In this document: in pieces, positions 7,957 through 16,910 of the stretch
How the letters are laid out: each line of letters opens with the position of its first letter
How positions within the stretch are numbered: position 1 is the first letter of the stretch
The notes under the pieces: generated by a model
What the model was told of the DNA's origin: nothing
Databases searched by the model: none
Seen by the model: the letters and a program-made list of their open reading frames with translations, nothing else
Assembly: GCA_039798745.1 (NCBI GenBank)
Contig: JBDKFK010000008.1
Coordinates: forward strand, 1-57,631
DNA length: 57,631 nucleotides
From: JBDKFK01 sp039798745
GTDB taxonomy: Bacteria > Patescibacteriota > Microgenomatia > UBA1406 > GWC2-37-13
Direction of reading: 5' to 3'
Position numbers and translations under genes: made by a program

Positions 7957-7962
7957 AGTTCC

Positions 7963-8196
7963 ATGTACGATCAAACCGCTATGGTAAAAGCTATGATTAT
8001 CTTTGGCACGGCATTTTATTTGTTTGCGTGGGTAGTATGTACTGGAATGGTATACCTAATGCTATCAATAACGATCTTTTTTATGGCCAAAACAAATAAG
8101 GTATATACAATGAGCAGGAAGAAGAAAGTACTCTTCTCTATCCTTTTAGGCATAATTTTACCGCTACTTCATTTATATACGAAGCTCTCGTATTAA
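7963..8196 (+). CDS. Small membrane protein
   Basis: The 77-residue product has two or three hydrophobic helices (about residues 8-40 and 52-70) separated by a basic KTNKVYTMSRKKK loop that should face the cytoplasm. No family is recognised. The frame is open upstream to 7795, but that part encodes repeat sequence, and a -10 box sits 6 bp before this ATG. The gene is bracketed by the two copies of the 95-bp repeat, so it may be cargo of a duplicated or mobile segment. Confidence 0.5.
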   Translation: MYDQTAMVKAMIIFGTAFYLFAWVVCTGMVYLMLSITIFFMAKTNKVYTMSRKKKVLFSILLGIILPLLHLYTKLSY

Positions 8197-8384
8197 TATA
8201 AATTTATGCAAATACTGACCCTTTCATAATAATCATCGAGACATCTTCAGTCAAACTTGCGTTTCGTTCTTTTGTTTAATCAATACAGTTGATCGTCGGA
8301 GATAAATCACGGAAATTGAAATTATTTAAGGTATCCTTTTTTTGTATTCTATCTAATAGAGAATATACTATCTTTGGACACATC

Positions 8385-8479
8385 TTGATCATTTTCGGTA
8401 ACTTTTGGGTCTTGGTAAGCAAGCATGATTTTGGCAATCTAGGGGAGAAAGTGTTCAAATAAAAGTGCATCAGGGGCAC
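8385..8479 (+). repeat. 95-bp direct repeat, copy 2
   Basis: Second copy of the 7755-7849 repeat, about 92 percent identical by eye. The 380-bp stretch from 8197 to 8576 contains this repeat and the adjacent hairpins but no convincing gene. Confidence 0.85.
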
Positions 8480-8514
8480 CACGCTGAGCGTGGTGATAAT
8501 CGCGCTGAGCGCGA
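8477..8514. repeat. Tandem GC hairpins with TGA loops
   Basis: CACCACGC-TGA-GCGTGGTG (8477-8495) is followed at once by TCGCGC-TGA-GCGCGA (8500-8514). Both are perfect stems with the same 3-nt loop in otherwise AT-rich DNA. They abut copy 2 of the repeat; copy 1 lacks them. Confidence 0.7.
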
Positions 8515-8576
8515 CACCAAAAGAAACTCCTCAGACTTGCTAATCAAGGAGAGAACCAATACAATTAATATAAATT

Positions 8577-8765
8577 ATGGCAAAAAAACAAGGTCAGTCT
8601 GAACAAATCTCCAAAGTAATGTTTGCAATAACTATTTTGCTTTTTATACTGGGAATATGGCAATTAGTAACTCGCGGGGTAAGTCTAGACAACTCATCGG
8701 CTATACAATTTTTGACAACAGCAGTTATTTTGTTTAGTATCAATCCAAGGAACAACAATAAATAA
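8577..8765 (+). CDS. Small two-helix membrane protein
   Basis: The 62-residue product has a basic N-terminus (MAKKQG), a hydrophobic helix at about residues 15-33, a short polar turn, and a second helix at about 42-55. It has no recognised family. TACAAT (8560-8565) precedes the ATG by 11 bp. Small size makes the call moderate; composition and membrane pattern favour a real gene. Confidence 0.5.
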   Translation: MAKKQGQSEQISKVMFAITILLFILGIWQLVTRGVSLDNSSAIQFLTTAVILFSINPRNNNK

Positions 8766-8775
8766 GCATCTTTCT

Positions 8776-10341
8776 TCATTTTTCCTTACTTAACAGTGCC
8801 TGGTGCTTTACTTGTGCAAGCGAGATAATTTCATCGACCTGAATATCCTTCATTTCGTTTTCATCCATATCAATACAGTTAAGTGTGTGTGTTATGCCCG
8901 AATTAATGAGGAGCACCGGTTTTACAATATGCTGTTTTACATCACCGAGTGTATCAAGCATGGTAACCTCAAGGAGAGATTGATTGTTGATAGCGTGTCT
9001 TATAATCTCCTGCTTCTCCTCTACCGGAAACTTCCAGCTCAGTACATATTTTCTTAAGTCATTCAGAAACTTACTCACTTTATCATCAACCATAATATCT
9101 CGGGGATATATCGGGCGCTCTAATACAATCCCTTCAAGACTCCGGCAACGACTGAGCGCTACATAGGTCTGTCCATGAGCAAAGGCGCGGTCACCCAGAC
9201 AAATAGCTACCTTATCAAACGTCTGTCCCTGGCTTTTATGTATCGTTATGGCCCAGGCAAGTTTTAGAGGATACTGGGTAAATGTGCCTGCGGTATCTTT
9301 TTTTATCGTATCGGTGCTCAGGTCGTAGATAAATTTGTAGTTTGTCCAGGTGTGTGGCAAAACAATATGTTCTTTCCCATCATCCAGAAGCACAAGTACT
9401 GAATCTTTACGTATTTCCATAATCACTCCCAGACTTCCGTTCATCCATCGTCCGTCGGGGTCGTTATTAAGCATCATTATGCGGGCATGCTGTTTTATGT
9501 TTAGTACATGATCGGTGGGAAGCAGTTTCTCTGAAAAATTTCCTTCCAGAATTCCCGGAATCGCGTGACGCGGATTGGGTATTTTTTCCAGATTTACTGA
9601 GTTTATCTCTGCGGCTTTGCTGTTTGTACCTGTAAGATAAATCCTGTCGTCTATACCATAATCAAGCTGATCAACGGTACAACGGTTGAGATCGTCCAGG
9701 TGACGTTCGGTGAATGTATGTTTACGGATATTATCCAGAATCTCAATAAAGTACTCATCTTTCTGCCGAAACACTTTGGTAAGTTCTACCAACTCCACCA
9801 GTTGTTCTCCTGTATGTTCGAGAATTTCTTTAAACACATGTGAACTAAAAAAGTAAGCCGATTCATAGCGCCTGTACAGCGCGTCTTTTTCGTCACCCGT
9901 TACAACCGGCTCAAGCTGATACATATCTCCAAAGAGTACTACCTGAACGCCGCCGAATGGCTCAAAGTTGTCGCGCGCGCCCTTAAGAAACGCGTCCATG
10001 CAGTCCATCAGATCGGCACGAACCATCGAAACTTCGTCCACAATGATAAGATCAAGTCGCGCGTATATCTGAAAGCGGGTTCGCCTGCCCAGTTTGCCTG
10101 CTTCATCTGGCGTTATACCCGGTTTAAATTTAAAAAAAGAATGAATAGTCTCCCCTCCTATGTTCACCGCAGCAATGCCGGTCGGAGCCAGTACCGCGTG
10201 TTTCTTTTTTGTTTCGGAAACAAGACGCCGCAACAATGTTGATTTACCTGTGCCCGCTCTTCCGGTAATAAAGAGTACCCGTTTATTCTCCTCTATCTGA
10301 GATATCACAATTTCACTCCGGGCTTTGTCTACATCATTCAT
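8776..10341 (-). CDS. Pif1/RecD-like superfamily 1B helicase
   Basis: The 521-residue protein has helicase motif I GRAGTGKST (27-35), motif II VDEVSM (101-106), a GDMYQLEPVV motif III, and the C-terminal WAITIHKSQGQTF and YVALSRC motifs of the Pif1/RecD2 group. A C-terminal domain of about 100 residues follows the core. Pif1-like enzymes unwind 5'-3' and act at G-quadruplexes, replication barriers and recombination intermediates. The ATG at 10341 is chosen because the longer open frame to 10617 runs antisense through the recombinase gene and a TATAAT lies 7 bp upstream of it. Confidence 0.9.
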   Translation of the reverse strand: MNDVDKARSEIVISQIEENKRVLFITGRAGTGKSTLLRRLVSETKKKHAVLAPTGIAAVNIGGETIHSFFKFKPGITPDEAGKLGRRTRFQIYARLDLIIVDEVSMVRADLMDCMDAFLKGARDNFEPFGGVQVVLFGDMYQLEPVVTGDEKDALYRRYESAYFFSSHVFKEILEHTGEQLVELVELTKVFRQKDEYFIEILDNIRKHTFTERHLDDLNRCTVDQLDYGIDDRIYLTGTNSKAAEINSVNLEKIPNPRHAIPGILEGNFSEKLLPTDHVLNIKQHARIMMLNNDPDGRWMNGSLGVIMEIRKDSVLVLLDDGKEHIVLPHTWTNYKFIYDLSTDTIKKDTAGTFTQYPLKLAWAITIHKSQGQTFDKVAICLGDRAFAHGQTYVALSRCRSLEGIVLERPIYPRDIMVDDKVSKFLNDLRKYVLSWKFPVEEKQEIIRHAINNQSLLEVTMLDTLGDVKQHIVKPVLLINSGITHTLNCIDMDENEMKDIQVDEIISLAQVKHQALLSKEK

Positions 10342-10348
10342 AGGTTCT

Positions 10349-10354
10349 ATTATA
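10349..10354 (-). promoter_or_regulatory. -10 box of the Pif1-like gene
   Basis: Perfect minus-strand TATAAT 7 bp before the helicase ATG, back to back with the recombinase promoter. Confidence 0.5.
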
Positions 10355-10384
10355 GATGAATGTTTGTGTTCTTCGTAGACGTCG

Positions 10385-10390
10385 TATAAT
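10385..10390 (+). promoter_or_regulatory. -10 box of the recombinase gene
   Basis: Perfect TATAAT 8 bp before the recombinase ATG; the 57-bp divergent interval contains both promoters. Confidence 0.5.
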
Positions 10391-10398
10391 ATGAATGT

Positions 10399-11343
10399 AT
10401 GGGTATAAAAGAAGCAACCGATAGATTTCTTGAATACTGCGAACTCGATCGTAATCTTTCTCTTCGCACGGTGCGGATGTACAGTTACTACATACACTTT
10501 TTCAAAGACTGGATGCTCGAAAAACAAAAAGCCGAAGATTACGATGTGGAAAAAATTGATGAAGAGATTATCCGTAACTTTCGTCTCTATATTTCTCATG
10601 AATATAAAAATCCGCATAAAGGTGTGCTAAAGCGGCAGACGCAGAATTATTTTCTGGTTTCGCTGCGTTCACTTTTTCGCTTTCTCATAAAACAGAAGTT
10701 GAAAGTCGTATCTCCCGAGATGATTGAGTTGGGAAAACAACGCGACAGAACAATCAAGTTTTTGCAGCCCGACGAACTTGAAAGACTGTTTAACATAATA
10801 GATGTGAGTGAAGAAATGGGTATCAGAGACAGAGCGCTTTTGGAAGTGCTCTTCTCTACCGGCCTTCGTGTATCGGAGCTTGCGTCACTCAACAAAGATC
10901 AGATAAACCTTGAATCAGGTGAGTTTGGTGTAATCGGCAAAGGCGGAAAAGCCCGCGTTGTATTTCTCTCTAAACACGCCACGGAATGGATCTCCCGGTA
11001 TATGGGAATGCGCAACGATCCGTACCGACCACTCTTTCTCAGGTACTCAGGCCCCAAGGGTGATGAGGTTCTTTCTGATGAAAAAAGAAGACTATCGGTG
11101 AGATCTATCGAACGGATGATTGATAAATACCGCAAACAGGCAGGTATTCTTTTTCCGATCGGACCGCACATACTTCGTCATTCATACGCGACCGATCTGC
11201 TGTCGCATGGAGCAGATCTACGCTCAGTTCAAGAGATGCTTGGACATAAAAATATTGCCACAACACAGATATACACGCATGTCACCAACACCAGACTCAA
11301 AGAGGTCCATGACAAATTTCATTCAGGTAACAAAGATGACTGA
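10399..11343 (+). CDS. xer: Tyrosine recombinase, XerC/XerD/XerA type
   Basis: The 314-residue protein has the N-terminal SAM-like DNA-binding domain (about 1-100) and the catalytic domain with Arg157 (GLRVSEL), Lys181 (GKGGKAR), His257 and Arg260 (PHILRHSYA), the GH pair at 282-283 and nucleophile Tyr292 (IYTHV). Length fits chromosomal Xer proteins, which resolve chromosome dimers at dif; a phage or integron integrase would usually be longer. No dif-like site or adjacent cargo is apparent. It is divergent from the Pif1-like helicase. Confidence 0.9.
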   Translation: MGIKEATDRFLEYCELDRNLSLRTVRMYSYYIHFFKDWMLEKQKAEDYDVEKIDEEIIRNFRLYISHEYKNPHKGVLKRQTQNYFLVSLRSLFRFLIKQKLKVVSPEMIELGKQRDRTIKFLQPDELERLFNIIDVSEEMGIRDRALLEVLFSTGLRVSELASLNKDQINLESGEFGVIGKGGKARVVFLSKHATEWISRYMGMRNDPYRPLFLRYSGPKGDEVLSDEKRRLSVRSIERMIDKYRKQAGILFPIGPHILRHSYATDLLSHGADLRSVQEMLGHKNIATTQIYTHVTNTRLKEVHDKFHSGNKDD

Positions 11344-11385
11344 AATATATTACAATATGGCACCTTGTGCTAATTGAAGGCTGCT

Positions 11386-12864
11386 ATGAAGATATTAAAA
11401 CATTACCTATACGAAATACTGCTTGGTGTTGCGATAGTTGCATTTATTGCCGTCTTTTCGTATATCTCTATCCTGCGCATGCAGACATTCAACTCACACT
11501 ACTTTGATCTGGGCATAATGAATCAGGTGTCATATAACACTTCCCAGGGCAGATTCCTGGAGATGACGAATCAGGAATTAAAACGGAATACTTCCCGCCT
11601 TGCTATTCATTTTGATCCTATACTCGCGCTATTCTCACCTTTCTACTATATCCACAGTGGACCTGAAGTGCTCCTTATCGGCCAGGCGCTATGTATTGCT
11701 TTGGGAGCAATCCCCCTCTATTTAATAGCTGCTAAACTCACAAAGAAAAAATATGTTGCGTTTATTTTTGCTATTTCCTATTTGCTGTACTTTCCTATTC
11801 AGCGGGCAACATTGTTCGACTTTCACGCGGTAACAATGGCGGTTCCTTTTATATTCGCCATGATGTATCTTGCTCTCATTAAGCGATATAAGGCATCACT
11901 CATATTCATGGTGCTCGCGTTATTGACTAAGGAGAATGTGGGGCTTGTCACATTTATGGTTGGTCTCTATTTTTTTGTCTTCCAAAAAGAGCGAAAATAT
12001 GGACTCATTGCTATGGCTATAAGCGCCGTAGTATTTGTTGCAACAGTCTTTATGATAATCCCCTATTATCGTCAGGCCGCGCATTTTGCGTTGCGGTATT
12101 TTGGCGACTACGGTGATACACCGGGCAAAATAATATTAGGTATATTTCAGCATCCCATTATCACCGTACAAAAAATATTATCACCTGATAGCCTTACCTA
12201 TCTCCAGCGTATGTTACTGGGCAACGGAATTCTCATACTGGCGGCTCCCCTTGAGTTTTTGCTGGGTTTACCCGACCTCCTTATTATTCTCCTGAGCTCG
12301 AATAGCAATATGAAAGCCATCTATTTTCATTATTCGGCAGTGCTTGTAGTATTTGTATATTTCAGCGCGATAGTGGGATATACACGTATCGCAAAACGAG
12401 TACCACGTATCTATGCCAATAGCATTCTTGTTATCGTAATATTGCTCAATATCTGGACAATGTATCAGTTTAATCCAGGACCAAAAGAACTAGTCAAAGA
12501 ACCTCTCTATCTGAGTCAGTATAATGCGAAGAAACTTAAAGCTGTTCAGGCCTGGAGCAATAAACTGGGAGATTCGGTAAAAGTCGCGACAACTCCACAG
12601 CTCGCTCCCTTTTTCAGCGCTCGACAGTATTATTACAACTTTTTGTTCGATCCCTCATTTTATTCTTACGGTATCCCGGAGGATGATATAATAAAGGAGA
12701 TTGCCAATTATGAACATGCCGATTATGTCATTGTTGCTAAATCGGAGCTTCATGACGATATGAAAATCTTGACACTGTTTCATGAGCATTTAAAAAGCAA
12801 TATCAAGTATGCCCGTATCGTAGAAGATAACGACATTGAGGTATACAAAAAATTAAATAAATAA
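11386..12864 (+). CDS. DUF2079 polytopic membrane protein
   Basis: The 492-residue protein has about ten transmembrane helices and the DUF2079 hallmarks: FDLGIMNQ near residue 45, HFDPILALFSPFYY, and a GPEVLLIGQAL helix. This family resembles GT-C glycosyltransferases and probably uses polyprenyl-phosphate sugars at the outer membrane face, but no member is well characterised. The soluble C-terminal segment (about 375-492) is typical. ATG 11386 is preferred over a TTG 12 bp earlier. It leads a tight operon with two GT2 genes and galE. Confidence 0.82.
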   Translation: MKILKHYLYEILLGVAIVAFIAVFSYISILRMQTFNSHYFDLGIMNQVSYNTSQGRFLEMTNQELKRNTSRLAIHFDPILALFSPFYYIHSGPEVLLIGQALCIALGAIPLYLIAAKLTKKKYVAFIFAISYLLYFPIQRATLFDFHAVTMAVPFIFAMMYLALIKRYKASLIFMVLALLTKENVGLVTFMVGLYFFVFQKERKYGLIAMAISAVVFVATVFMIIPYYRQAAHFALRYFGDYGDTPGKIILGIFQHPIITVQKILSPDSLTYLQRMLLGNGILILAAPLEFLLGLPDLLIILLSSNSNMKAIYFHYSAVLVVFVYFSAIVGYTRIAKRVPRIYANSILVIVILLNIWTMYQFNPGPKELVKEPLYLSQYNAKKLKAVQAWSNKLGDSVKVATTPQLAPFFSARQYYYNFLFDPSFYSYGIPEDDIIKEIANYEHADYVIVAKSELHDDMKILTLFHEHLKSNIKYARIVEDNDIEVYKKLNK

Positions 12865-12872
12865 GTTCTTAT

Positions 12873-13769
12873 ATGATATCTATTATTATTCCTTACTATA
12901 ACGAAGAAGACAACTTGCTTGAGCTGTATGGAGAGCTTCACAAGGAGCTGGAACACAGAAATCAGGATTATGAAATACTGTTTGTAGACGATGGCTCGAT
13001 AGATAACGGCTATGAAGTTCTCAAAAGTAAGGTGTTACGCGATAAGCATGTAGTGCTGCTTCGCAACAGGAAACGTTTTGGTAAAGGCTATTCACTGGCA
13101 CGCGGTGTTCATAAAGCACAGGGAGAAGTAGCAATATTTATGGACGCGGATTTGCAGAACGATCCAAAAGATATTCAGAAGTTTCTCAAGAAGATTCAGG
13201 AAGGATATGATCTCGTCAACGGTATAAGAGATTCAAGGGATGATAATATTTTTATTAAAAGCTACTCAAAACTCGGAAATTATTTTGTAAAAGTGCTTCT
13301 TAATTCACCGTTCACCGATGTAAACTCTGGATTTAAAGCAATTCGTAAAGAGGTTCTCAACGAAATTGCGCTCTATGCCAACAACTTCCGTTTTTTGCCT
13401 CTTGCGGCCTACTACAAAGGCTTCAAAGTGGGACAAGTGACCATTCATAACCGCCCGCGATTGTATGGGAAATCCAAATTCGGAACCTTCAAAGTATTCT
13501 ATGGACTCTTTGATACATTGAACGCATACTTTTTGTATCAGTTTTCGGAACAGCCACTTCATTTTTTTGGCTCTATCGGCGGATTTTTTTTCCTCATAGG
13601 ATTTGCAATGTCGCTGTATATGTCGTTCGAGCGCATATTTTTTAATGTTCTCCTCTATCGTCGTCCCGCTTTGCTCTTTGCTATACTCCTTATGATTATC
13701 GGAATTCAGATAGTAATGACCGGTTTTATAGGTGAACTTATCGTCTATCTTAATAAGAAGAAAAGTTGA
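12873..13769 (+). CDS. GT2 polyprenyl-phosphate glycosyltransferase with membrane anchor
   Basis: The 298-residue protein has a GT-A domain with FVDDGSIDNG and DADLQNDP (the metal-binding Asp motif), a NSGFKAIRK acceptor motif, and two C-terminal transmembrane helices (about 230-255 and 268-292). This matches the DPM1/GtrB/ArnC group that loads a sugar on undecaprenyl phosphate. It follows the DUF2079 gene by 8 bp, giving a plausible donor-maker and GT-C user pair. Confidence 0.88.
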   Translation: MISIIIPYYNEEDNLLELYGELHKELEHRNQDYEILFVDDGSIDNGYEVLKSKVLRDKHVVLLRNRKRFGKGYSLARGVHKAQGEVAIFMDADLQNDPKDIQKFLKKIQEGYDLVNGIRDSRDDNIFIKSYSKLGNYFVKVLLNSPFTDVNSGFKAIRKEVLNEIALYANNFRFLPLAAYYKGFKVGQVTIHNRPRLYGKSKFGTFKVFYGLFDTLNAYFLYQFSEQPLHFFGSIGGFFFLIGFAMSLYMSFERIFFNVLLYRRPALLFAILLMIIGIQIVMTGFIGELIVYLNKKKS

Positions 13770-13776
13770 CGTCTGG

Positions 13777-13782
13777 TACAAT
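13777..13782 (+). promoter_or_regulatory. -10 box of galE
   Basis: TACAAT is 6 bp before the galE ATG, in the 19-bp gap after the preceding gene; a possible internal operon promoter giving a leaderless mRNA. Confidence 0.35.
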
Positions 13783-13788
13783 AAGACT

Positions 13789-14799
13789 ATGAAAAACACC
13801 ATAATGATCACAGGAGCCGGCGGATATATCGGTTCCGTTTCAACCTATCTATTTCTTCAGAAGGGCTATAACGTAGTAGCAGTTGATAACTTCACAACGG
13901 GTTACCATGGACCACTTAAAACACTCCAGGAAAAATTTGGTGAATCACAGCTTCGCATATACGAGGCCGATTTACACAATACTATCGGCGATGTTTTTAA
14001 GAAAGAAAAAGATATCTCCGCGGTCGTGCATTACGCCGCAAGCTGCATTGTTGATGAATCAATGAGTAATCCGCATAAATACTTTTACAATAACGTTGCC
14101 GGTACCGACTATCTGCTCAACACCATGATGGAAGCCGGAGTCCGCAATGTAGTATTCTCCTCCACCTGTGCGGTCTATGGAGAAGCTCAGTATGTACCGA
14201 TTGACGAAAAACATCCAACCATATGCAATAACCCCTATGGAGAGTCAAAACGAATGATGGAAACGGTTATAGACTGGTACGGAAAGGTAAAGGATATGCA
14301 TTATGTTGTTCTTCGCTACTTTAATGTGTGTGGAGCTTCGGATGACGGTCTCATAGGCGACTCAAAAAAACCTTCATCGCTTCTTTTTCAGAACGCGGTA
14401 AGAGGAGCTATGGGAATTGCGCCGTTTTATCTGACCTGTGGCAGAGTGGATACCCCGGACCAGACTCCTATACGTGATTACATTAACGTCGTTGATTTAA
14501 ACGAAGCTCACTTTGCAGCCATCGACTATCTCGCGCAAGGTGGAAAAAGTGAGATCATAAACCTGGGCACAGGTACAGGCAACTCAGTGCTTGAGATTGT
14601 AAAGCAGGTAGAAGCCGCGACCGGCGCAAAAATAGAGATGAAAACAACAGAGCCTCGTAAGGGCGAAGCCGCCAAGATGATCGCCTCTATTGAGAAAGCT
14701 AGAAAAGTGCTTGGATGGGAACCTAAACGAACTATAGAAGACAGCGTGAAAGCACTCATTAGTTGGTATACCGCGCATCCTCACGGTTGGGAATCTTAA
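13789..14799 (+). CDS. galE: UDP-glucose 4-epimerase
   Basis: The 336-residue short-chain dehydrogenase-type enzyme has the NAD loop GAGGYIGS (9-16), the family VDNFTTG segment, the SSTCAVYG serine motif, the catalytic Y150-x-x-x-K154 (PYGESK), and a C-terminal substrate region with PIRDYINVVDL. It interconverts UDP-Glc/UDP-Gal or their N-acetyl forms. Length and motifs are standard. The open frame extends upstream to 13732 within the previous gene, but the ATG at 13789 begins exactly at the NAD strand. Confidence 0.92.
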   Translation: MKNTIMITGAGGYIGSVSTYLFLQKGYNVVAVDNFTTGYHGPLKTLQEKFGESQLRIYEADLHNTIGDVFKKEKDISAVVHYAASCIVDESMSNPHKYFYNNVAGTDYLLNTMMEAGVRNVVFSSTCAVYGEAQYVPIDEKHPTICNNPYGESKRMMETVIDWYGKVKDMHYVVLRYFNVCGASDDGLIGDSKKPSSLLFQNAVRGAMGIAPFYLTCGRVDTPDQTPIRDYINVVDLNEAHFAAIDYLAQGGKSEIINLGTGTGNSVLEIVKQVEAATGAKIEMKTTEPRKGEAAKMIASIEKARKVLGWEPKRTIEDSVKALISWYTAHPHGWES

Positions 14800-14804
14800 C
14801 CGTC

Positions 14805-15536
14805 ATGCAATACAAACTGCTCTCGATCATAGTACCGGTATATAATGAGGGTACATTCATCTCTCACATCATAGAACGTGTGGCAAAAGCCGATTCTTCG
14901 GGTCTTCAGAAAGAGCTTATCATTGTGAATGACGGGTCGACCGATAACACCAACAACATGATTCACAAGACTCTTCGCGCCCTGCCCCTAAACACGATGA
15001 AGGTAAGATATATCAATAAGCCGAGTAACAAAGGCAAAGGTGCTGCACTGCGGACTGGTTTTCTCAAGAGCACGGGCGATATCGTGATAATTCTTGATGC
15101 AGATCTGGAGTATGATCCCGATGATTTACCCATTATGCTTGAACCGTTCACCCGATATGGAGCTGATGCTGTGTATGGTTCGCGGTTCATGGGACACAGG
15201 CCTCATCGTATTTTATACTTCTGGCATTTTATGGCAAATAAATTTCTTACTACATTTTCAAATCTCTGTAACAATCTTAACTTCACAGATATAGAAACAG
15301 GATATAAGGCATTTAAAGGTGACTTAATTCGTACTATCGCTCCCCGCTTGCGCTGTCGGCATTTTGGATTTGAGCCGGAGATCACAGCCCGTCTGGCAAA
15401 AATTAAGGACATAAAATTATATGAGGTGGGAGTTTCTTATTCAGGAAGAACATATGCTCAAGGCAAAAAGATAGGTTTGAAAGATGGGATAAAAGCTATC
15501 TGGGAAATACTTCGCTATAACATATTTGAAAGATAG
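14805..15536 (+). CDS. GT2 glycosyltransferase, DPM1-like
   Basis: The 243-residue soluble or peripherally bound enzyme has IVPVYNEGTF, VNDGSTDNT, the DADLEYDPDD metal motif and DIETGYKAFKG. These define the dolichyl/undecaprenyl-phosphate mannose or glucose synthase group without membrane anchors. It starts 5 bp after galE and ends the operon begun at 11386. The stop codon is followed directly by a hairpin. Confidence 0.87.
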   Translation: MQYKLLSIIVPVYNEGTFISHIIERVAKADSSGLQKELIIVNDGSTDNTNNMIHKTLRALPLNTMKVRYINKPSNKGKGAALRTGFLKSTGDIVIILDADLEYDPDDLPIMLEPFTRYGADAVYGSRFMGHRPHRILYFWHFMANKFLTTFSNLCNNLNFTDIETGYKAFKGDLIRTIAPRLRCRHFGFEPEITARLAKIKDIKLYEVGVSYSGRTYAQGKKIGLKDGIKAIWEILRYNIFER

Positions 15537-15575
15537 TCCCTGCCTTGCTTCGCCGAAACGAAACAAAGGCAGGGA
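15537..15575. terminator. 10-bp hairpin ending the GT operon
   Basis: TCCCTGCCTT (15537-15546) and AAGGCAGGGA (15566-15575) pair exactly; the first base follows the stop codon. No T-run follows, so it may be a Rho-associated or bidirectional element for the convergent gene ending at 15606. Confidence 0.5.
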
Positions 15576-15605
15576 TAATGAACTCAAGTTCTGCGGACTG
15601 TCACA

Positions 15606-15983
15606 CTAACCTACGACGTAACGAACCCACGGTGGTCGTGTGGCTTTGCGTATTGCTCGCAAAAGGTGCAGATAAAAGCACACAAGAAGAGCGTACACAG
15701 CGAGCCTCACCGGCGTGGGCCATCCGTCGATCGCGGTATTCCCTACTGCCAGGTTGAGGGTAAGTATTACACCCGCCCCTAACAGTATCCATCCCACAAC
15801 GAGCAGGAACATATCAGAACCTACGCGCATAGCAAGCATTATGACAAACAGAACCACCGTTATCACGGCGTTTCCTATGTACATAAGCATATTCTGGGCC
15901 GGGAAAAAGGAGCCCCAGAAGACGCTGGCAAAGAGGCCGGCGATGACAAGTCTACGTAGCAGGATCTGTCTTGGTTCTGTCAT
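15606..15983 (-). CDS. Four-helix membrane protein, operon A gene 2
   Basis: The 125-residue protein is mostly four hydrophobic helices between charged ends (MTEPRQILLRR at the start, RAIRKATRPPW at the end). No family is recognised. Two adjacent ATG codons (15986 and 15983) lie at the end of the preceding gene, whose TGA stop overlaps them; the second has better spacing from a GAGGTG Shine-Dalgarno. Translational coupling to the 217-residue gene is clear. Base use is GC-richer than the glycan genes. Confidence 0.6.
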   Translation of the reverse strand: MTEPRQILLRRLVIAGLFASVFWGSFFPAQNMLMYIGNAVITVVLFVIMLAMRVGSDMFLLVVGWILLGAGVILTLNLAVGNTAIDGWPTPVRLAVYALLVCFYLHLLRAIRKATRPPWVRYVVG

Positions 15984-16636
15984 CATCCACCTCTTTTGAG
16001 TTTGATTTGTTTGCCTGATATGTGAATCCATAACAGGGCCGTTTGGCCTAGAGCAAAGAGAAAGACGAATAGTGTACGTGTATCCCTGCTCTCTATGAAG
16101 AGCGTTGCTACAACGAGCAGGAAACACATAAACATGCCCAGCAGTAAGGTAAGAGGAGACAGCCGGTACGCAGACCGGGGAATCCTCGGGCTGGCTACCG
16201 TGGGTATCGAGCCGACACGAATGTCGATAGATCCACAGTCAACCAGGATAGGAGCCGTCCAGACGAGGTCGCTCTCTTTCCAGGCGCCAACGATAGTCCG
16301 GGCGGACTTGATGGTTACCATAAGATAGGGCAACCAGTCTTTGTTGTCGCCGCGTTCGATACTTGGAATGGTCTGTATGTGCTCCTTGTTCCATTTGCGC
16401 TGGAGCCCGATATCTACAGCAGCGTAGATTTCGATATACAGTTCTCCCGTTTGGCCGAACGAAATGAGAACGCCTTTCGTCAGGCCGCGATCTGCCCAGA
16501 GAAGCATGATGCTCGGGTCGTTGTTATTGTAGTACTTCGTCTCGACCCGACCTTCATGTAGCTTTTCATCACTGATGTAGCCGGTCAAGGCATTGGTTAT
16601 GCTCTGCACTATGGCCGTACGAATCTCCGGAGCCAT
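15983..16636 (-). CDS. Unknown membrane-anchored protein, operon A gene 1
   Basis: The 217-residue protein has an N-terminal soluble domain (1-160) with alternating strands and a conspicuous Trp-rich centre, then two transmembrane helices (about 165-182 and 190-207) and a basic tail. It has no signal peptide, so the soluble part is probably cytoplasmic. It has a perfect GGAGGT Shine-Dalgarno and a long structured leader homologous to the one before 18099. I do not recognise the family. It leads operon A. Confidence 0.6.
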   Translation of the reverse strand: MAPEIRTAIVQSITNALTGYISDEKLHEGRVETKYYNNNDPSIMLLWADRGLTKGVLISFGQTGELYIEIYAAVDIGLQRKWNKEHIQTIPSIERGDNKDWLPYLMVTIKSARTIVGAWKESDLVWTAPILVDCGSIDIRVGSIPTVASPRIPRSAYRLSPLTLLLGMFMCFLLVVATLFIESRDTRTLFVFLFALGQTALLWIHISGKQIKLKRGG

Positions 16637-16855
16637 GTTATACCTCCATTCGGTTACAATATGCGTTCCCCTTGCGGGAACATGAGGAAAACAGCGGGGG
16701 TAGTATGAGGGTGCACATTAAAAGGTGCAGACATAACCGTGTAGTACGATCATTTCTGCACCCTTCAATATGTGTAGTCCGCAGATTATCAAAGAACATA
16801 TCTGCAGTTAGAGCATGCTTATGCTCAGAAGCAAATAGTAAGAAGTATTATAGCA
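16637..16855 (-). promoter_or_regulatory. Structured 5' leader of operon A
   Basis: Reading leftward: an extended -10 (TG-C-TATAAT, 16847-16852), a 48-nt spacer, a TGTTCTTTGA box (16789-16798), a long stem between 16755-16773 and 16715-16731 with an inner hairpin (16746-16753 with 16733-16740), a second hairpin GTTCCC-GCAAG-GGGAAC (16665-16681), then GGAGGT and the ATG. The same elements, in the same order and with an identical 48-nt spacing, precede 18099, with compensatory base changes in the stems. It looks like a conserved cis-regulatory RNA of unknown class. Confidence 0.65.
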
Positions 16856-16910
16856 GATACAGGAGTCTGTTCCTCTATAGCCCCACACTGGTAGCCACTC
16901 CTTATAGATA

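Noticed and set aside
7795..7962. N-terminal extension of the small membrane protein
   Set aside because: It encodes repeat sequence, while a -10 box marks the ATG at 7963.
8276..8482. 68-residue minus-strand ORF
   Set aside because: It reads across the 95-bp repeat and has no support beyond being open.
10342..10617. Extended N-terminus of the Pif1-like helicase (613 residues)
   Set aside because: It runs antisense through the recombinase gene; the Pif1 fold starts at the ATG at 10341, which has a -10 box 7 bp upstream.
10399..11343. Integron or phage integrase
   Set aside because: The protein has Xer length and motifs and no attC, attachment site or cargo is nearby.
13305..13811. 168-residue minus-strand ORF
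   Set aside because: It is antisense to the GT2 gene and its membrane region and shows no independent features.
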